Assembly: GCA_937941455.1 (NCBI GenBank)
Contig: CALDHM010000002.1
Span: 145,748-209,747, forward strand
DNA: 64,000 bases
Origin: an uncultured Pirellulaceae bacterium
Lineage (GTDB): Bacteria > Planctomycetota > Planctomycetia > Pirellulales > Pirellulaceae
Direction of reading: 5' to 3'
Part shown: positions 43,957-53,307 of the stretch, piece by piece
Layout of the letters: each line of letters opens with the position of its first letter
How positions within the stretch are numbered: position 1 is the stretch's first letter
Notes under the pieces: model-generated
Told to the model about the DNA's origin: nothing
Databases searched by the model: none
Seen by the model: the letters and a program-made list of their open reading frames with translations, nothing else
Made by a program: the position numbers and the translations under genes

Positions 43957-45426
43957 ATGAAGTTTCTCGCGTGTCCGCTCATTCCATTCGCCACACAACC
44001 TCCAGAGTGCGCTGTGTCCACGATCACCCAAGTCCCCATGCTCCACGCCCAATCGCTGCAACGCGATCCCCGCATCGCCGCGGCCAAATCGTTGATTTTG
44101 CAGGCCGTTCAGGAACACCAGTCGGCGATCGTTTCTGTGCGGCCGCCGCGGCCGGAACTGGAGTCGGAGAGTCAGCGGATTCTCGATGAGTTCGGCGCTC
44201 TGCGCGGAGGAGCCTTGTTTTATCCCTACCTCTCGAGCGGCCTCGGGAACGGACCTTTCGTTGAGTTGATCGATGGCAGTGTGAAGCTCGATTTCATTAC
44301 CGGCATCGGCGTTCACGGCTATGGACACAGTCACCCGGAGATCGTGGCCGCCGGCATCGACGCGGCGATTTCCGATACGGTGATGCAAGGGAACCTGCAG
44401 CAGGATGTCGCGAGCTACGAATTTTCCAAGATGCTGGTGTCGCTTGCCCGTGAGAGCGGCTCGGCGATCGAGCATTGCTTCATCAGTTCCAGTGGAGCCA
44501 TGGCCAATGAAAATGCGCTCAAGCTGGCCTTTCAAAAGAACTATCCTGCCGATCGTGTGATCGCCTTCGAGCACTGCTTCGCCGGACGCACTCTGGTGTT
44601 GTCGCAGTTGACCGACAAGGCGGCCTATCGCCAAGGCTTGCCCCCCACGATCGAGGTCGATTACGTGCCGTTCTTCGATCAGACCGATCCGGCAGGAAGC
44701 ACGCGGCGGGCCGTCGAGCGGCTGCGCGAGCATCTGCATCGCTACCCTGGACGGCATGCCAATTTGTGGCTCGAGATGATCCAAGGCGAGGGAGGCTATC
44801 ATGTGGGCGACCGCGATTTCTTTCGCCAGTTGTGTGAAATTGCTCGCGAACATGGCTTGGCGGTGATCGTCGACGAAGTGCAATCATTCGGCCGCACGAC
44901 ACGCCCGTTTGCCTTCCAGCACTTCGAATTGGACGATCTGGTCGACATCGTGACCATCGGCAAGATCAGCCAGGCCTGCGCGACGCTGTTCACGGCGGCC
45001 TATAAACCCAAGCCGGGTTTGATCAGCCAAACGTTCACGGGGAGCACCTGGTCGATCGTGGCCGGGCAGCGGATCATCCAAAACCTTGTCGATCGCGGCA
45101 ACTTCGGCCCCGACGGCCATAACGTGCGATTGCATCGGCACTTTGCAGCTGGCCTGGAAGAAATCGCCCAGCGGCGTCCCGGTACCATCCAGGGCCCCTA
45201 TGGTCTGGGTGGGATGGTGGTGTTTACCCCCTTCGATGGCTCGGCGGACAAGGCCAAGGATCTTACGATGCGGATGTTCCATGCGGGCCTGATGTCGTTT
45301 GTCGCCGGTGCCAATCCAACGCGTGTCCGGTTTTTGATGCCGCTCGCCTGTACGACGTTCGACCACATCGATTTAGCCTTGCAAATCATCGATCAGTGCC
45401 TGGCTGACGTTCAGGCGGAGACCTAA
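43957..45426 (+). CDS. Class III aminotransferase of the ornithine/lysine type
   Basis: A 489-residue PLP enzyme. Seen: SSSGAMANENALKLAF (PLP phosphate site), EMIQGEGGYHVGD, VIVDEVQSFGRT (PLP-binding Asp), and the Schiff-base Lys in VTIGKISQACATLF. The GKISQ block and the following STWSIVAGQR segment resemble lysine 6-aminotransferases, but the neighbours astA and astD argue for succinylornithine (AstC-like) activity. Real start uncertain: ATG 43957, GTG 44014 or ATG 44038, none with a good ribosome-binding site; residues before about 28 look non-homologous. astA follows after 18 bases. Confidence 0.88.
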   Translation: MKFLACPLIPFATQPPECAVSTITQVPMLHAQSLQRDPRIAAAKSLILQAVQEHQSAIVSVRPPRPELESESQRILDEFGALRGGALFYPYLSSGLGNGPFVELIDGSVKLDFITGIGVHGYGHSHPEIVAAGIDAAISDTVMQGNLQQDVASYEFSKMLVSLARESGSAIEHCFISSSGAMANENALKLAFQKNYPADRVIAFEHCFAGRTLVLSQLTDKAAYRQGLPPTIEVDYVPFFDQTDPAGSTRRAVERLREHLHRYPGRHANLWLEMIQGEGGYHVGDRDFFRQLCEIAREHGLAVIVDEVQSFGRTTRPFAFQHFELDDLVDIVTIGKISQACATLFTAAYKPKPGLISQTFTGSTWSIVAGQRIIQNLVDRGNFGPDGHNVRLHRHFAAGLEEIAQRRPGTIQGPYGLGGMVVFTPFDGSADKAKDLTMRMFHAGLMSFVAGANPTRVRFLMPLACTTFDHIDLALQIIDQCLADVQAET

Positions 45427-45444
45427 TTTTTTTCGTGAGCCGCT

Positions 45445-46506
45445 ATGCTGATCGTTCGCCGTGTTCGACAAGAAGACCTTGACCCATTGTTCGAGCTGAT
45501 TCAGCATTCGGAGTACGGGCTATCGACCCTGAAGATTTCGAAGGAAAAGCTTGAGGACCGGATCGAGCAGTCCCTGTTCGCCTTCCAACAAACCAAGGCC
45601 AAACCAGCGGGGCAGCCCTACGTTTTCGTCATGGAAAACCTAGCCGACGGCAAAATCGTCGGCACGTCGACGGTCTATTCCAAAATCGGCGGCTTCGAAC
45701 CGTCGTACACGTACGAAATCGAAATCAATGTCCATGAATCGGTCGAGTTGGGAATCCGCAAGGAGATCCAAGTTTTGCACTTGCGCAAGGATCACAACGG
45801 GCCCACGGAGTTAGGCAGCTTGTTCTTGTCCCCAGAATATTGGGGAAGTGGCCATGGGCGATTTTTGTCGATGTCTCGCTTCTTGTTCATGGCCGAATTT
45901 CCGAAACGTTTTGAAAAAGAAGTCATCGCCGAAATGCGCGGCGTCGTGCACAAGGACGGCTGCGCACCGCTGTGGAAGGCTCTTGGATCACATTTCTTCC
46001 AAATCGAATACCCGAAGGCCGAGACCCTGACTTCGGAATCGAAAAAATTCATCGGCGACCTCATGCCGCGGCATCCCATTTATATTCCGCTGTTGCCGCC
46101 AGAAGCCCAAGCGGTGATCGGTCGCGTCCATCCCAATACCGAACCGGCTCTGGCCCTGTTGCACAAGGAAGGTTTCGAGTTCCGTAACCTGGTCGACATT
46201 TTCGACGGCGGTCCGACGATCCACTGCGACTTCGACAAAATCCGCGCGATTCGCGAAAGCCGCCGCTTGAAAGTCCGCGAGATCGCCCGGGAACTCGAAG
46301 GCCCGACATTGATGATCGCCAACGGTCAACTCGATTTCCGGGCTTGTCTGGGACGGGTCCACGAGAGCGACGCTGACGCGGTGATCGATCAGGTGACTGC
46401 GCTGCAACTCAAGCTCAAGGTCGGCGATTCGATCCGCTGCGTTGAACTCAAGCCGGCTGAAAAAGTTCGCGAGGCCGAAGGTACCAGTGAGGCTCGGGGG
46501 TGCTGA
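45445..46506 (+). CDS. astA: Arginine/ornithine N-succinyltransferase
   Basis: A 353-residue acyltransferase of the AstA/AruA family, moving succinyl from succinyl-CoA to the alpha-amino group of arginine or ornithine. Seen: LIVRRVRQEDLDPLFELI at the N-terminus, GTSTVYSKIGGFEPSYTYEI, LGSLFLSPEYWGSGHGRFLS, and EMRGVVHKDG. Length matches the family (about 340). No astB (succinylarginine dihydrolase) is nearby, so ornithine may be the true substrate. Ribosome-binding site is weak. Confidence 0.92.
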   Translation: MLIVRRVRQEDLDPLFELIQHSEYGLSTLKISKEKLEDRIEQSLFAFQQTKAKPAGQPYVFVMENLADGKIVGTSTVYSKIGGFEPSYTYEIEINVHESVELGIRKEIQVLHLRKDHNGPTELGSLFLSPEYWGSGHGRFLSMSRFLFMAEFPKRFEKEVIAEMRGVVHKDGCAPLWKALGSHFFQIEYPKAETLTSESKKFIGDLMPRHPIYIPLLPPEAQAVIGRVHPNTEPALALLHKEGFEFRNLVDIFDGGPTIHCDFDKIRAIRESRRLKVREIARELEGPTLMIANGQLDFRACLGRVHESDADAVIDQVTALQLKLKVGDSIRCVELKPAEKVREAEGTSEARGC

Positions 46507-46585
46507 TCGGCGTCGGTCGGTCCGTCCACTTTCGCAGCAATCATTCGCCAAGAACCAACACTCACGACTCCATACGGTGAACACC

Positions 46586-48091
46586 ATGCCATCTGCCCCC
46601 AGTGAACTGCTGATCGATGGCCGCTGGCGACGCGGCGAAGGGGAACCGCTCGTTTCGCTTTGCCCTTCCAGCGGTGCGACTGTCTGGCAAGGTCAAGCGG
46701 CCAGCCAGCGGCAAGTCGACGAGGCGTTCCAAGCGGCTCGCGTGGCCTTGGACCATTGGTGCGATTCGCCCCTGGAACGGCGGATCGCCATCTGCGAGAG
46801 CTTTGCACAAGCCGTCCAAGCTCGTGGCGAAGACTTGGCGCTGTTGATTAGCCAAGAAATGGGGAAACCGCTATGGGAAGCCCGCACGGAGGTCGCTACG
46901 GTCGTCGGTAAAATCGCCATCTCGATCGACGCCCTCCGCAGTCGCCGCGACACGACCTCGTTCACCCTCGGCGACTATCAAGCGGTGACGCGGTTCAAGC
47001 CGATCGGTGTCATGGCCGTTCTCGGTCCGTTCAACTTTCCCGCGCATCTGCCCAACGGGCATATCGTGCCGGCCTTGCTGGCTGGGAACACGATCGTGTT
47101 CAAGCCGAGCGAACTGACGCCAGCCGTCGGCGCGTGGATGGCTCAGATTTGGCACGAGGTCGGCTTGCCCGCCGGAGTGTTGAACGTTGTCCAAGGGGGG
47201 AGTGCTGTCGGCATCGCCGTTTCGCGGCCCGACCGTTGCGACGGCCTGTTGTTCACGGGGAGCGGACGTGTTGGCCGAGCCTTGCATCGGGCCTTCGCCG
47301 AATATCCGCAGAAAATTTTGGCTCTCGAAATGGGGGGCAATAATCCGCTGGTGGTCGATCGTGTCGCCGATCTCCACGCCGCGGCTTATCAGACGGTTCT
47401 GTCGGCCTTTGTGACGGCCGGCCAACGTTGCACCTGCGCCCGACGCTTGATTCTCGTCGCCGGCCAGATTGACGTGCCGAAGTTTATTGGCGAGCTTCAA
47501 TCGCTCATCGGACGCTTGCAGGTCGGCTATTATTCCGATCCCAGTGAGCCTTTCTGCGGCCCGGTGATCAGCCCAGAGGCCGGTTGGCAAATTTTTGCCG
47601 CTTACCAGTCCTTGTTGGAGCGGGGTGGGCGAGTTCTAGCGCCCCTGCAGGTGCTGCGCGATAACCCGGCGTTGCTTTCGCCCGCCTTGGTCGATGTCTG
47701 CGAGGCCGCTGATCTCGAAGACGAAGAAGTCTTCGGCCCACTCCTCAATCTGTTTATCGCACCAGACCTCGATGCGGCCATCCGGTTGGCGAATAACACC
47801 AAGTACGGATTGTCGGCTGGCTTGCTCAGCGACGATGCCGACCGCTACCAACATTTCATCCGACGAATTCGAGCGGGGATCGTCAATTGGAATCGACAGA
47901 CGACGGGGGCCAGCGGCAAGTTGCCTTTCGGCGGTTGCGGTCTGAGTGGCAATCATCGACCCGCAGGATATTTTTCCGCCGATTACTGTTCGTATCCAGT
48001 GGCTTCGTTAGAATCCGCCGCTCTGCAATTACCGATTCGTCTCGAACCAGGCATTCGCTCGGCGGATGATCAACGGAGGTCCGACTCATGA
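46586..48091 (+). CDS. astD: Succinylglutamate-semialdehyde dehydrogenase
   Basis: A 501-residue NAD-dependent aldehyde dehydrogenase that produces succinylglutamate. The ATG at 46586 gives the usual N-terminus (LLIDGRWRRGEG); GTG at 46577 is an alternative. Seen: GPFNFPAHLPNGHIVPALLAGNT, FTGSGRVGRALHRAF, catalytic Glu in ALEMGGNNPLVV, and catalytic Cys in TAGQRCTCARRLIL near 285; NWNRQTTGASGKLPFGG near the C-terminus fits AstD. Its stop overlaps the start of fhcB by four bases. Confidence 0.93.
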   Translation: MPSAPSELLIDGRWRRGEGEPLVSLCPSSGATVWQGQAASQRQVDEAFQAARVALDHWCDSPLERRIAICESFAQAVQARGEDLALLISQEMGKPLWEARTEVATVVGKIAISIDALRSRRDTTSFTLGDYQAVTRFKPIGVMAVLGPFNFPAHLPNGHIVPALLAGNTIVFKPSELTPAVGAWMAQIWHEVGLPAGVLNVVQGGSAVGIAVSRPDRCDGLLFTGSGRVGRALHRAFAEYPQKILALEMGGNNPLVVDRVADLHAAAYQTVLSAFVTAGQRCTCARRLILVAGQIDVPKFIGELQSLIGRLQVGYYSDPSEPFCGPVISPEAGWQIFAAYQSLLERGGRVLAPLQVLRDNPALLSPALVDVCEAADLEDEEVFGPLLNLFIAPDLDAAIRLANNTKYGLSAGLLSDDADRYQHFIRRIRAGIVNWNRQTTGASGKLPFGGCGLSGNHRPAGYFSADYCSYPVASLESAALQLPIRLEPGIRSADDQRRSDS

Positions 48092-49293
48092 TTCGCGGGG
48101 TCTGCTGCGGCTGCAATCTCCTCTGCGATGATGTATCGGCCTTCCAGAGATCTGCTGGCCTTGAACCTGCGGAGGGCTTCTGCCAGTTGGGCCGGGAGTG
48201 GCTCCGCGCGGGGCGGGACGAAATCCCGGCGATGGCCGCGATCGATGGCCAAGCGACGACGGTGGACGAGGCCTTGGCTGAACTGCCCCGGCGAGTGGCC
48301 CGAGCGCGGCATCTGCAAATCGTCGGGCTGAACCGATTGGGCCCCCAAGAAGTTCATCTCGCTGCGGAGCTCGCTCGAAAATTTCGCGGATCGCTCGACG
48401 TCGATTTCCAACCGGTAAGCCCCAGCGAAATCGCGTTGCAAAAAGTCGGCCGCGTCACGGCGACGCTCGGCGAAATCCGCAATCGCAGCGATGCGGTCGT
48501 CTGCTGGTTTTGCGATCCGTCGACAACACATCCGCGCCTACTGGAACGAAGCGGTGCCGCCGACAAACGCCTGGTGTTCGTCGGCGACTCAGTCGCGAGG
48601 GTTGCCCCGCACCATTCGCATGCCGAGCAGATCGAACTGTCGGCAGCCGACGCCGACCGCTGCCTAGCCTGGCTGCGTTGGACTTTGCGCCGAGGATCCG
48701 CTGATCGGTATTCCGAATTACCGGCCGAGTTTACACAAGTTATCGACGTGATTCGCGATGCCAAACACTTGGCCTTTATCGCAGCGTCAGCCGGGTTTCG
48801 CAGTGATTTTTCCGCCATGTCGTTGCACCAAGCCGTGCGCGACTTGAACGATGCTCAGCGCGCAGTCTTGTTGCTGCTGCGCGATGACGGTTGGGGATGC
48901 GGTGCGGAAAATGTGTTGCTGTCCGTCTTTGGATTCGCACGGGCCATCAATCTGAATTTGGATTATCCGCGTTTCCACTGGCAGGAATTCTCGGCCATCG
49001 AGCAACTCCGCCGGGGAGATGTCGATACGATCGTGTGGTTTGCTCCCGCAGCGTCATCCGAAATTGAAGAACTGACTCGACGATTTCCCGAGGTGACCTG
49101 GTTGATCGGCGCTGCTGTGGAGCACCTTGCGCCGCCGCGGCGGGGGATCGTTTTGCCGATCGCTCCCCTTGGTTGGCAGGGCCCAGTCGACGGAACGAGG
49201 ATCGATGACGTGATGCTGCCGGTTGCTTGGCCCGGCAGATCAAGTCGTCTTTCCCCCCGAGTGATTTTGGACCAACTGGCCGCCCTGGTTTGA
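48088..49293 (+). CDS. fhcB: Formylmethanofuran dehydrogenase/formyltransferase-hydrolase subunit B
   Basis: A 401-residue protein of the FwdB/FmdB/FhcB family. The N-terminal CCGCNLLCDD motif matches the family CxxCxxxC cluster-like region, and VGRVTATLGEIRNRSDAVV ... DPSTTHPRLLER matches the block shared with archaeal FwdB. In bacteria with tetrahydromethanopterin the Fhc complex hydrolyses formyl groups to formate, and FhcB lacks the molybdopterin function of FwdB. mfnB at 4377 belongs to the same pathway; fhcA, fhcC and fhcD are not in the window. The ATGA overlap with astD couples translation of two apparently unrelated pathways. A 23-bp repeat overlaps the stop. Confidence 0.85.
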   Translation: MIRGVCCGCNLLCDDVSAFQRSAGLEPAEGFCQLGREWLRAGRDEIPAMAAIDGQATTVDEALAELPRRVARARHLQIVGLNRLGPQEVHLAAELARKFRGSLDVDFQPVSPSEIALQKVGRVTATLGEIRNRSDAVVCWFCDPSTTHPRLLERSGAADKRLVFVGDSVARVAPHHSHAEQIELSAADADRCLAWLRWTLRRGSADRYSELPAEFTQVIDVIRDAKHLAFIAASAGFRSDFSAMSLHQAVRDLNDAQRAVLLLLRDDGWGCGAENVLLSVFGFARAINLNLDYPRFHWQEFSAIEQLRRGDVDTIVWFAPAASSEIEELTRRFPEVTWLIGAAVEHLAPPRRGIVLPIAPLGWQGPVDGTRIDDVMLPVAWPGRSSRLSPRVILDQLAALV

Positions 49294-49356
49294 AACGCGA
49301 CGCGGCATCGGTTTGAGACGCGACGCGGCATCGGTTTGAGACGCGACGCGGCATCG
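49288..49356 (+). repeat. 23-bp unit, three tandem copies
   Basis: Units start at 49288, 49311 and 49334: GTTTGARACGCGACGCGGCA then TCG; unit 1 has A where 2 and 3 have G. The fhcB TGA (49291-49293) is inside unit 1, so each unit carries a copy of the same stop triplet context. Confidence 0.9.
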
Positions 49357-49611
49357 AAGGATGCGGATTACCTCACACGTCGGGTCGCGGGCCAAATACC
49401 CTGCGGAGCAACGGTGACGATAGGACTTGCGGCACGCCGAGAGGATCGATCGGCAGGCGGCCAACAACCGGGAGAATAGTTTATTCTTCCGTGGAGGCTC
49501 GGGGTGAATTGCCCTGCGATGCGGACCGAAGCGAATCGTGTCAGCGGCGATTCGCCTTTTTGAAAGGGCCGAAGTCGATGCTAATGTAGCGATGAATCTA
49601 TTGAGTTCGCT
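49294..49611. other. 318-base intergenic region between fhcB and the porin gene
   Basis: Convergent genes. Contains units 1 to 3 of the 23-bp tandem repeat and a plus-strand terminator (49531-49561). Minus-strand frames through the repeat are artefacts of the repetition. Confidence 0.5.
49531..49561 (+). terminator. Terminator of the astA-astD-fhcB transcript
   Basis: Perfect eight-pair stem GCGAATCG (49531-49538) and CGATTCGC (49548-49555), loop of nine, then CTTTTT. It lies 238 bases behind fhcB and 50 bases before the porin gene end on the other strand. Confidence 0.7.
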
Positions 49612-51003
49612 CTACCAATTGATGTCAAATCTCAAGCCTAGCAGATCGGATCGCGTCGAGCCGAACAAGGATTCCGCGGTCGTCATCGGATGAATCCAAT
49701 CGAACATCCAACGCACGCGATCCGACCAATACCAATTCAAACCGACGGATAAATCGTTGTATTGCCCACCCGCCACTTGCTCCAGATTCAGGTACGACCA
49801 ACGTGCTTTCGCTTCCCACGCCCCCCACTGACGAACGCCCCGAGTCAGCTTGAAATCGCGATTGGGAGTATTGAGAGCAAATTGAGCACCATGCTGGCCG
49901 AATGGTTCGAAATTCCGATGCTCACCCGTCAGAAAACAACTGACATGAGCGTAGGCCCCGCCGACATGCCGCGTCTGACCATCCAGAAGATTGATCTGCG
50001 AGATGAACGCTTCGCTCTGCCATGTGAGACGATTGCGAACAATCGCCAATTCGAGATTCCCCGTCGTGTAGGTGTCCGCGGACAATGGGGCACTGGCCAT
50101 CAAAAAAGGGCCCCGTTGGACTTGAGGTCTTGCTCGCAATAATAGATGATTGTCTTGGTCAAATGTATGTAAAATACCGATGCCGGTATGAACCAGTCGC
50201 CGGCCGTTCGCTTCCCGATCGTAGTAGGGCAACCAGGTTAGACGCGCTACCAAGCGTAAACCTTGATTGGCGTCGAAGCGGGCTTTGATCGTGTCGCTCA
50301 GGTTGTCGAAAAAAACACCGCAGGTCCACGTTACCCGCTCATCGTCAGTGCAATTGTATAGTGCCATCCCGACCTCGCGATCGACTGCAAAAATTCTTTG
50401 GGTGGGTATGGAACGCTCCAGGAAAATGTTATTCGTGTCGTTCGTGACTTGCTCGAGACTGAAGGGAACGAAGAAATTACCAACGCGAAATCGGCCCAAC
50501 CCTGGAATGTCATTGATGGAACAATAGACATCTTTGACATCGGGTGATGCTAGTGTATTCGGCATGTGTAAATTTCCAGGCTCGAGCGTCACTTGCAAAC
50601 GGAAGTCGTATTGTTCGTAACCTGTGCCCTCGGCCAGTAGTCGCAAGCGGCGATAGCTGAAGTAATTCTCGGCTCCGAGAATCGACGGGTCGGCTTGAGC
50701 CCACATGACGTAATCCATTTGAATGTGGCCACCGAGTCGAATGTTCCATCGGCGTGGGTCTTCTGCTTCGCGCTCTGCGAAGGCTTTACTCATCTCGAGC
50801 TGCTCGATCCGTTGTTGGAGCGCTTTCACGTCGTCCTGAATGGTTGACTCGGTTGTTTTTTTCACCTCGGCTAAAGCTTCATCGGTGATCTTCGCTCCGG
50901 TCTGTCCGTAGCCCGGCATCGCCCAGAACCCAGTGGCAATAAGCACCAGGACGATGCAGATCCACCCGCCCAGCGTTTGTCGAAGTGGTCTGTGGAGTCG
51001 CAC
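49612..51003 (-). CDS. OprP/OprO-type (phosphate-selective) porin
   Basis: A porin of about 463 residues when started at the GTG at 51001-51003, which gives a signal peptide (LGGWICIVLVLIATGFWAMPGYGQ). The frame runs open to 51300 without an ATG inside; the upstream part is not porin-like. A short coiled coil follows the signal (VKALQQRIEQLEMSKAF), then beta-strand repeats: IRLGGHIQMDYVMW, YFSYRRLRLLAEGTGYEQYDFRLQV, FRVGNFFVPFSLEQ, EAKARWSYLNLEQV and the terminal LLGLRFDINW with C-terminal aromatic. Family members channel phosphate or polyphosphate; selectivity here is unknown. Confidence 0.82.
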   Translation of the reverse strand: MRLHRPLRQTLGGWICIVLVLIATGFWAMPGYGQTGAKITDEALAEVKKTTESTIQDDVKALQQRIEQLEMSKAFAEREAEDPRRWNIRLGGHIQMDYVMWAQADPSILGAENYFSYRRLRLLAEGTGYEQYDFRLQVTLEPGNLHMPNTLASPDVKDVYCSINDIPGLGRFRVGNFFVPFSLEQVTNDTNNIFLERSIPTQRIFAVDREVGMALYNCTDDERVTWTCGVFFDNLSDTIKARFDANQGLRLVARLTWLPYYDREANGRRLVHTGIGILHTFDQDNHLLLRARPQVQRGPFLMASAPLSADTYTTGNLELAIVRNRLTWQSEAFISQINLLDGQTRHVGGAYAHVSCFLTGEHRNFEPFGQHGAQFALNTPNRDFKLTRGVRQWGAWEAKARWSYLNLEQVAGGQYNDLSVGLNWYWSDRVRWMFDWIHPMTTAESLFGSTRSDLLGLRFDINW

Positions 51004-51519
51004 CGCGGCAGATCCGTTTAATTTGTGAATTCGATACCTCTCCCAGCACGAATCCCCGCCGGTGGTTCGTTTTCGGCCCTCGTCCGAGATGTCGCTAATT
51101 ACAACGTTCAAAATTTCGTCATCCCAGTTGATTACCGACTTTTGCGTTGAACATCCGCAGCAAACCGTTTCCGACGGGCTTCTTCGCTGGACGAGTAAGT
51201 AACGTTCCCAAGGTATTCTTGGACGACTGATCAGGAACCCGGCGCGAACCAAGATCTTTGCCTGCTGCTCCACGCGATAAATCGTGAGGCATGCGCCCAA
51301 CGCGACTCGATTCTCTCGATCCCGACGGATGTACGCAGCGATCTAGTCCCGCGGTCATGCCCACGACGAATAAGCGTTCGTCAGGTATCCCTCTCGAGTT
51401 TATCGGCAGTTTTTGCGCAATCGCTTAAGATTACCTTATCGGAATAACTTAGCGATCGACATCAATACTGCGCATGAGACCTCGAAATACGCCACGCTGC
51501 AATAATTTGAACCGGCCAG
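51004..51519. other. 516-base region upstream of the porin gene
   Basis: Both flanking genes are on the minus strand, so it is the porin promoter region and the 3-prime end of the SLC13 gene region. The sequence at 51425-51449 (CTTAAGATTACCTTATCGG) resembles 29968-29987; this may be chance or part of a longer repeat. No gene supported. Confidence 0.35.
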
Positions 51520-53307
51520 CTAAAATGGCCAGACGAGGGGGATGAAGAGGATCGCGACGATTGCTAGCAGCAGATTGAGCGGCAGTCCGACTTTTAAGAA
51601 ATCGCTGAAGCGATAACCGCCCGGCCCGTAAACCATCATATTGGTTTGGTAGCCGATGGGAGTGATGAAACTGGCCGAAGCCGCCAGGATCATGGCGATC
51701 AGGAATGGGCGTGGGCTGGCGTTGTACATTTCAGCGACTTGGACGCAAAACGGGAAGGTCAAAACGGCTGCCGCATTGTTGGTGATCAACTCGGTAGTCA
51801 GCGACACGACGAGGTAGATCAAGGCCAAGGCAAACAACGGCCCCAAGGAGGAGATACAACTAAAGGCAGATTGCACGATGGTCTCAGCGGCCCCGGATTT
51901 CTCCAGCGCCGTGCCGATGCCGAACGCCGCCGCGATGGTTACCAACACCTGCCATTCGATGGTCCGCCGTGCCTCGCTGGCGGAAATACATCCAGTGGCG
52001 ATCATTAGGATCGCCGTGGCTGCCGATGCGATCACTGTCGTCAAGCAATCGGTGGTCATCAGCACGAGCAAGCCCGCGAATAGCCAGAGGGCGATATAGA
52101 AACGATCTCTGCGAATCGGCCGCCAGTCGGCGACGTCACTGACCAGATAGAACGTTCGATCGTTCCGGTAGGTCTTCAAAAAATTGGGATTCGTTTGCAA
52201 CAGCAATGTATCGCCCGGCTTGAGTCGAATATCGCCGATTTTTTTTTCAAGGCGCACCCCATCCCGATGGACCGCCACGACAGCTGCACCGTAAGTGGAA
52301 CGGAAATCGGCCCCGCGAATCGTCTTGCCGACCAACGGTGACCAAGGGGATATCACGGCTTCGCACAACTGCCGTTGCCGCTGCGCTGCTGGACTGACCT
52401 CGTAGGATGGATCACCCGCCGGGACCAGCCCCGGTATGCGTTCGAGCTCGACGATGCTGCTGACGATCCCGGTGAATACCAGGCGGTCTCCGGCATAAAC
52501 TCGCTCGTTCGGTGCTACGGGCCCGATTCCGACGCCAGCTCGATTGATTTCAATCAGGAACAAACCCGGCAAGTGCCGTAGTCCCGCCTCCTCGATCGAT
52601 TTGCCAACCAGGCGGCAAGAAGGCTCGACAAGCATCTCCACCAAGAATTCACGCCGTGCTGCCCCTAATTGCTCGAGCATTTCACGGCGATCGGGGAGAA
52701 GTCGTGGCGCGATTACCAGGAGATACAGCAAACCAATCACCGCGTAGGGCAAACCGATCGCCGAGATTTCGAACAAGTGCATGGCCGGCATCCCCGCATC
52801 GATCATCAAACCGTTGACAACCAGGTTCGTCGATGTACCGATCAGAGTACAGGTTCCCCCCAAGATCGCCAGGTACGACAACGGAATGAGCAACCGCGAG
52901 GGAGCGATACGATGCCGGCGACTCCAATTCAACACGATCGGCACGAACATCGCGACGATCGGCGTATTGTTCAAGAACGCCGACAACGGCAGCACCGCGC
53001 CGGTCAACCGAAACAAGAATCCCCGTTCGGTGCGGGCCTGTCCCAGCACCCGCTGCCCAAGCCAATCCAGGAAACCGGTTTCCCGCAGCGCACCGGCCAC
53101 CACGAACAAAAACGCGACGGTGAGCATTCCGGCATTTGAGAAGCCGCTGAACGCCTCGCTCGGTGTGATAATGCCACAAACCGCCAAGAGCACCGCGCCG
53201 GCCACAAACAACAAGTCTGGCGGTCCCCAGTCTTTGACCAAGCCGACAAAAATGAAACCGACCACTGCCAGCGTCGACCAAGCTTGCCAATCCATGGAAG
53301 TTCGCAT
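51520..53307 (-). CDS. SLC13 family permease with two RCK_C (TrkA-C) domains
   Basis: A 595-residue membrane transporter of the DASS/SLC13 (ArsB/NhaD-like) group for anions such as sulfate, dicarboxylates or similar. About eleven helices are split by two RCK_C regulatory domains (about residues 210-285 and 300-385): REFLVEMLVEPSCRLVGKSI and CEAVISPWSPLVGKTIRGAD. Typical transporter hairpins are LNNTPIVAMFVPIV and TNNAAAVLTFPF, and GTSTNLVVNG. The start may be MDWQAW at 53295 instead of 53307. The substrate is unknown; sulfate would fit the cys genes at 59 kb, but distance argues against reading much into that. Confidence 0.9.
   Translation of the reverse strand: MRTSMDWQAWSTLAVVGFIFVGLVKDWGPPDLLFVAGAVLLAVCGIITPSEAFSGFSNAGMLTVAFLFVVAGALRETGFLDWLGQRVLGQARTERGFLFRLTGAVLPLSAFLNNTPIVAMFVPIVLNWSRRHRIAPSRLLIPLSYLAILGGTCTLIGTSTNLVVNGLMIDAGMPAMHLFEISAIGLPYAVIGLLYLLVIAPRLLPDRREMLEQLGAARREFLVEMLVEPSCRLVGKSIEEAGLRHLPGLFLIEINRAGVGIGPVAPNERVYAGDRLVFTGIVSSIVELERIPGLVPAGDPSYEVSPAAQRQRQLCEAVISPWSPLVGKTIRGADFRSTYGAAVVAVHRDGVRLEKKIGDIRLKPGDTLLLQTNPNFLKTYRNDRTFYLVSDVADWRPIRRDRFYIALWLFAGLLVLMTTDCLTTVIASAATAILMIATGCISASEARRTIEWQVLVTIAAAFGIGTALEKSGAAETIVQSAFSCISSLGPLFALALIYLVVSLTTELITNNAAAVLTFPFCVQVAEMYNASPRPFLIAMILAASASFITPIGYQTNMMVYGPGGYRFSDFLKVGLPLNLLLAIVAILFIPLVWPF

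Noticed and set aside
48947..49467. Overlapping minus-strand frames rich in Arg and Ser
   Set aside because: Generated by the 23-bp tandem repeat and the antisense of fhcB.
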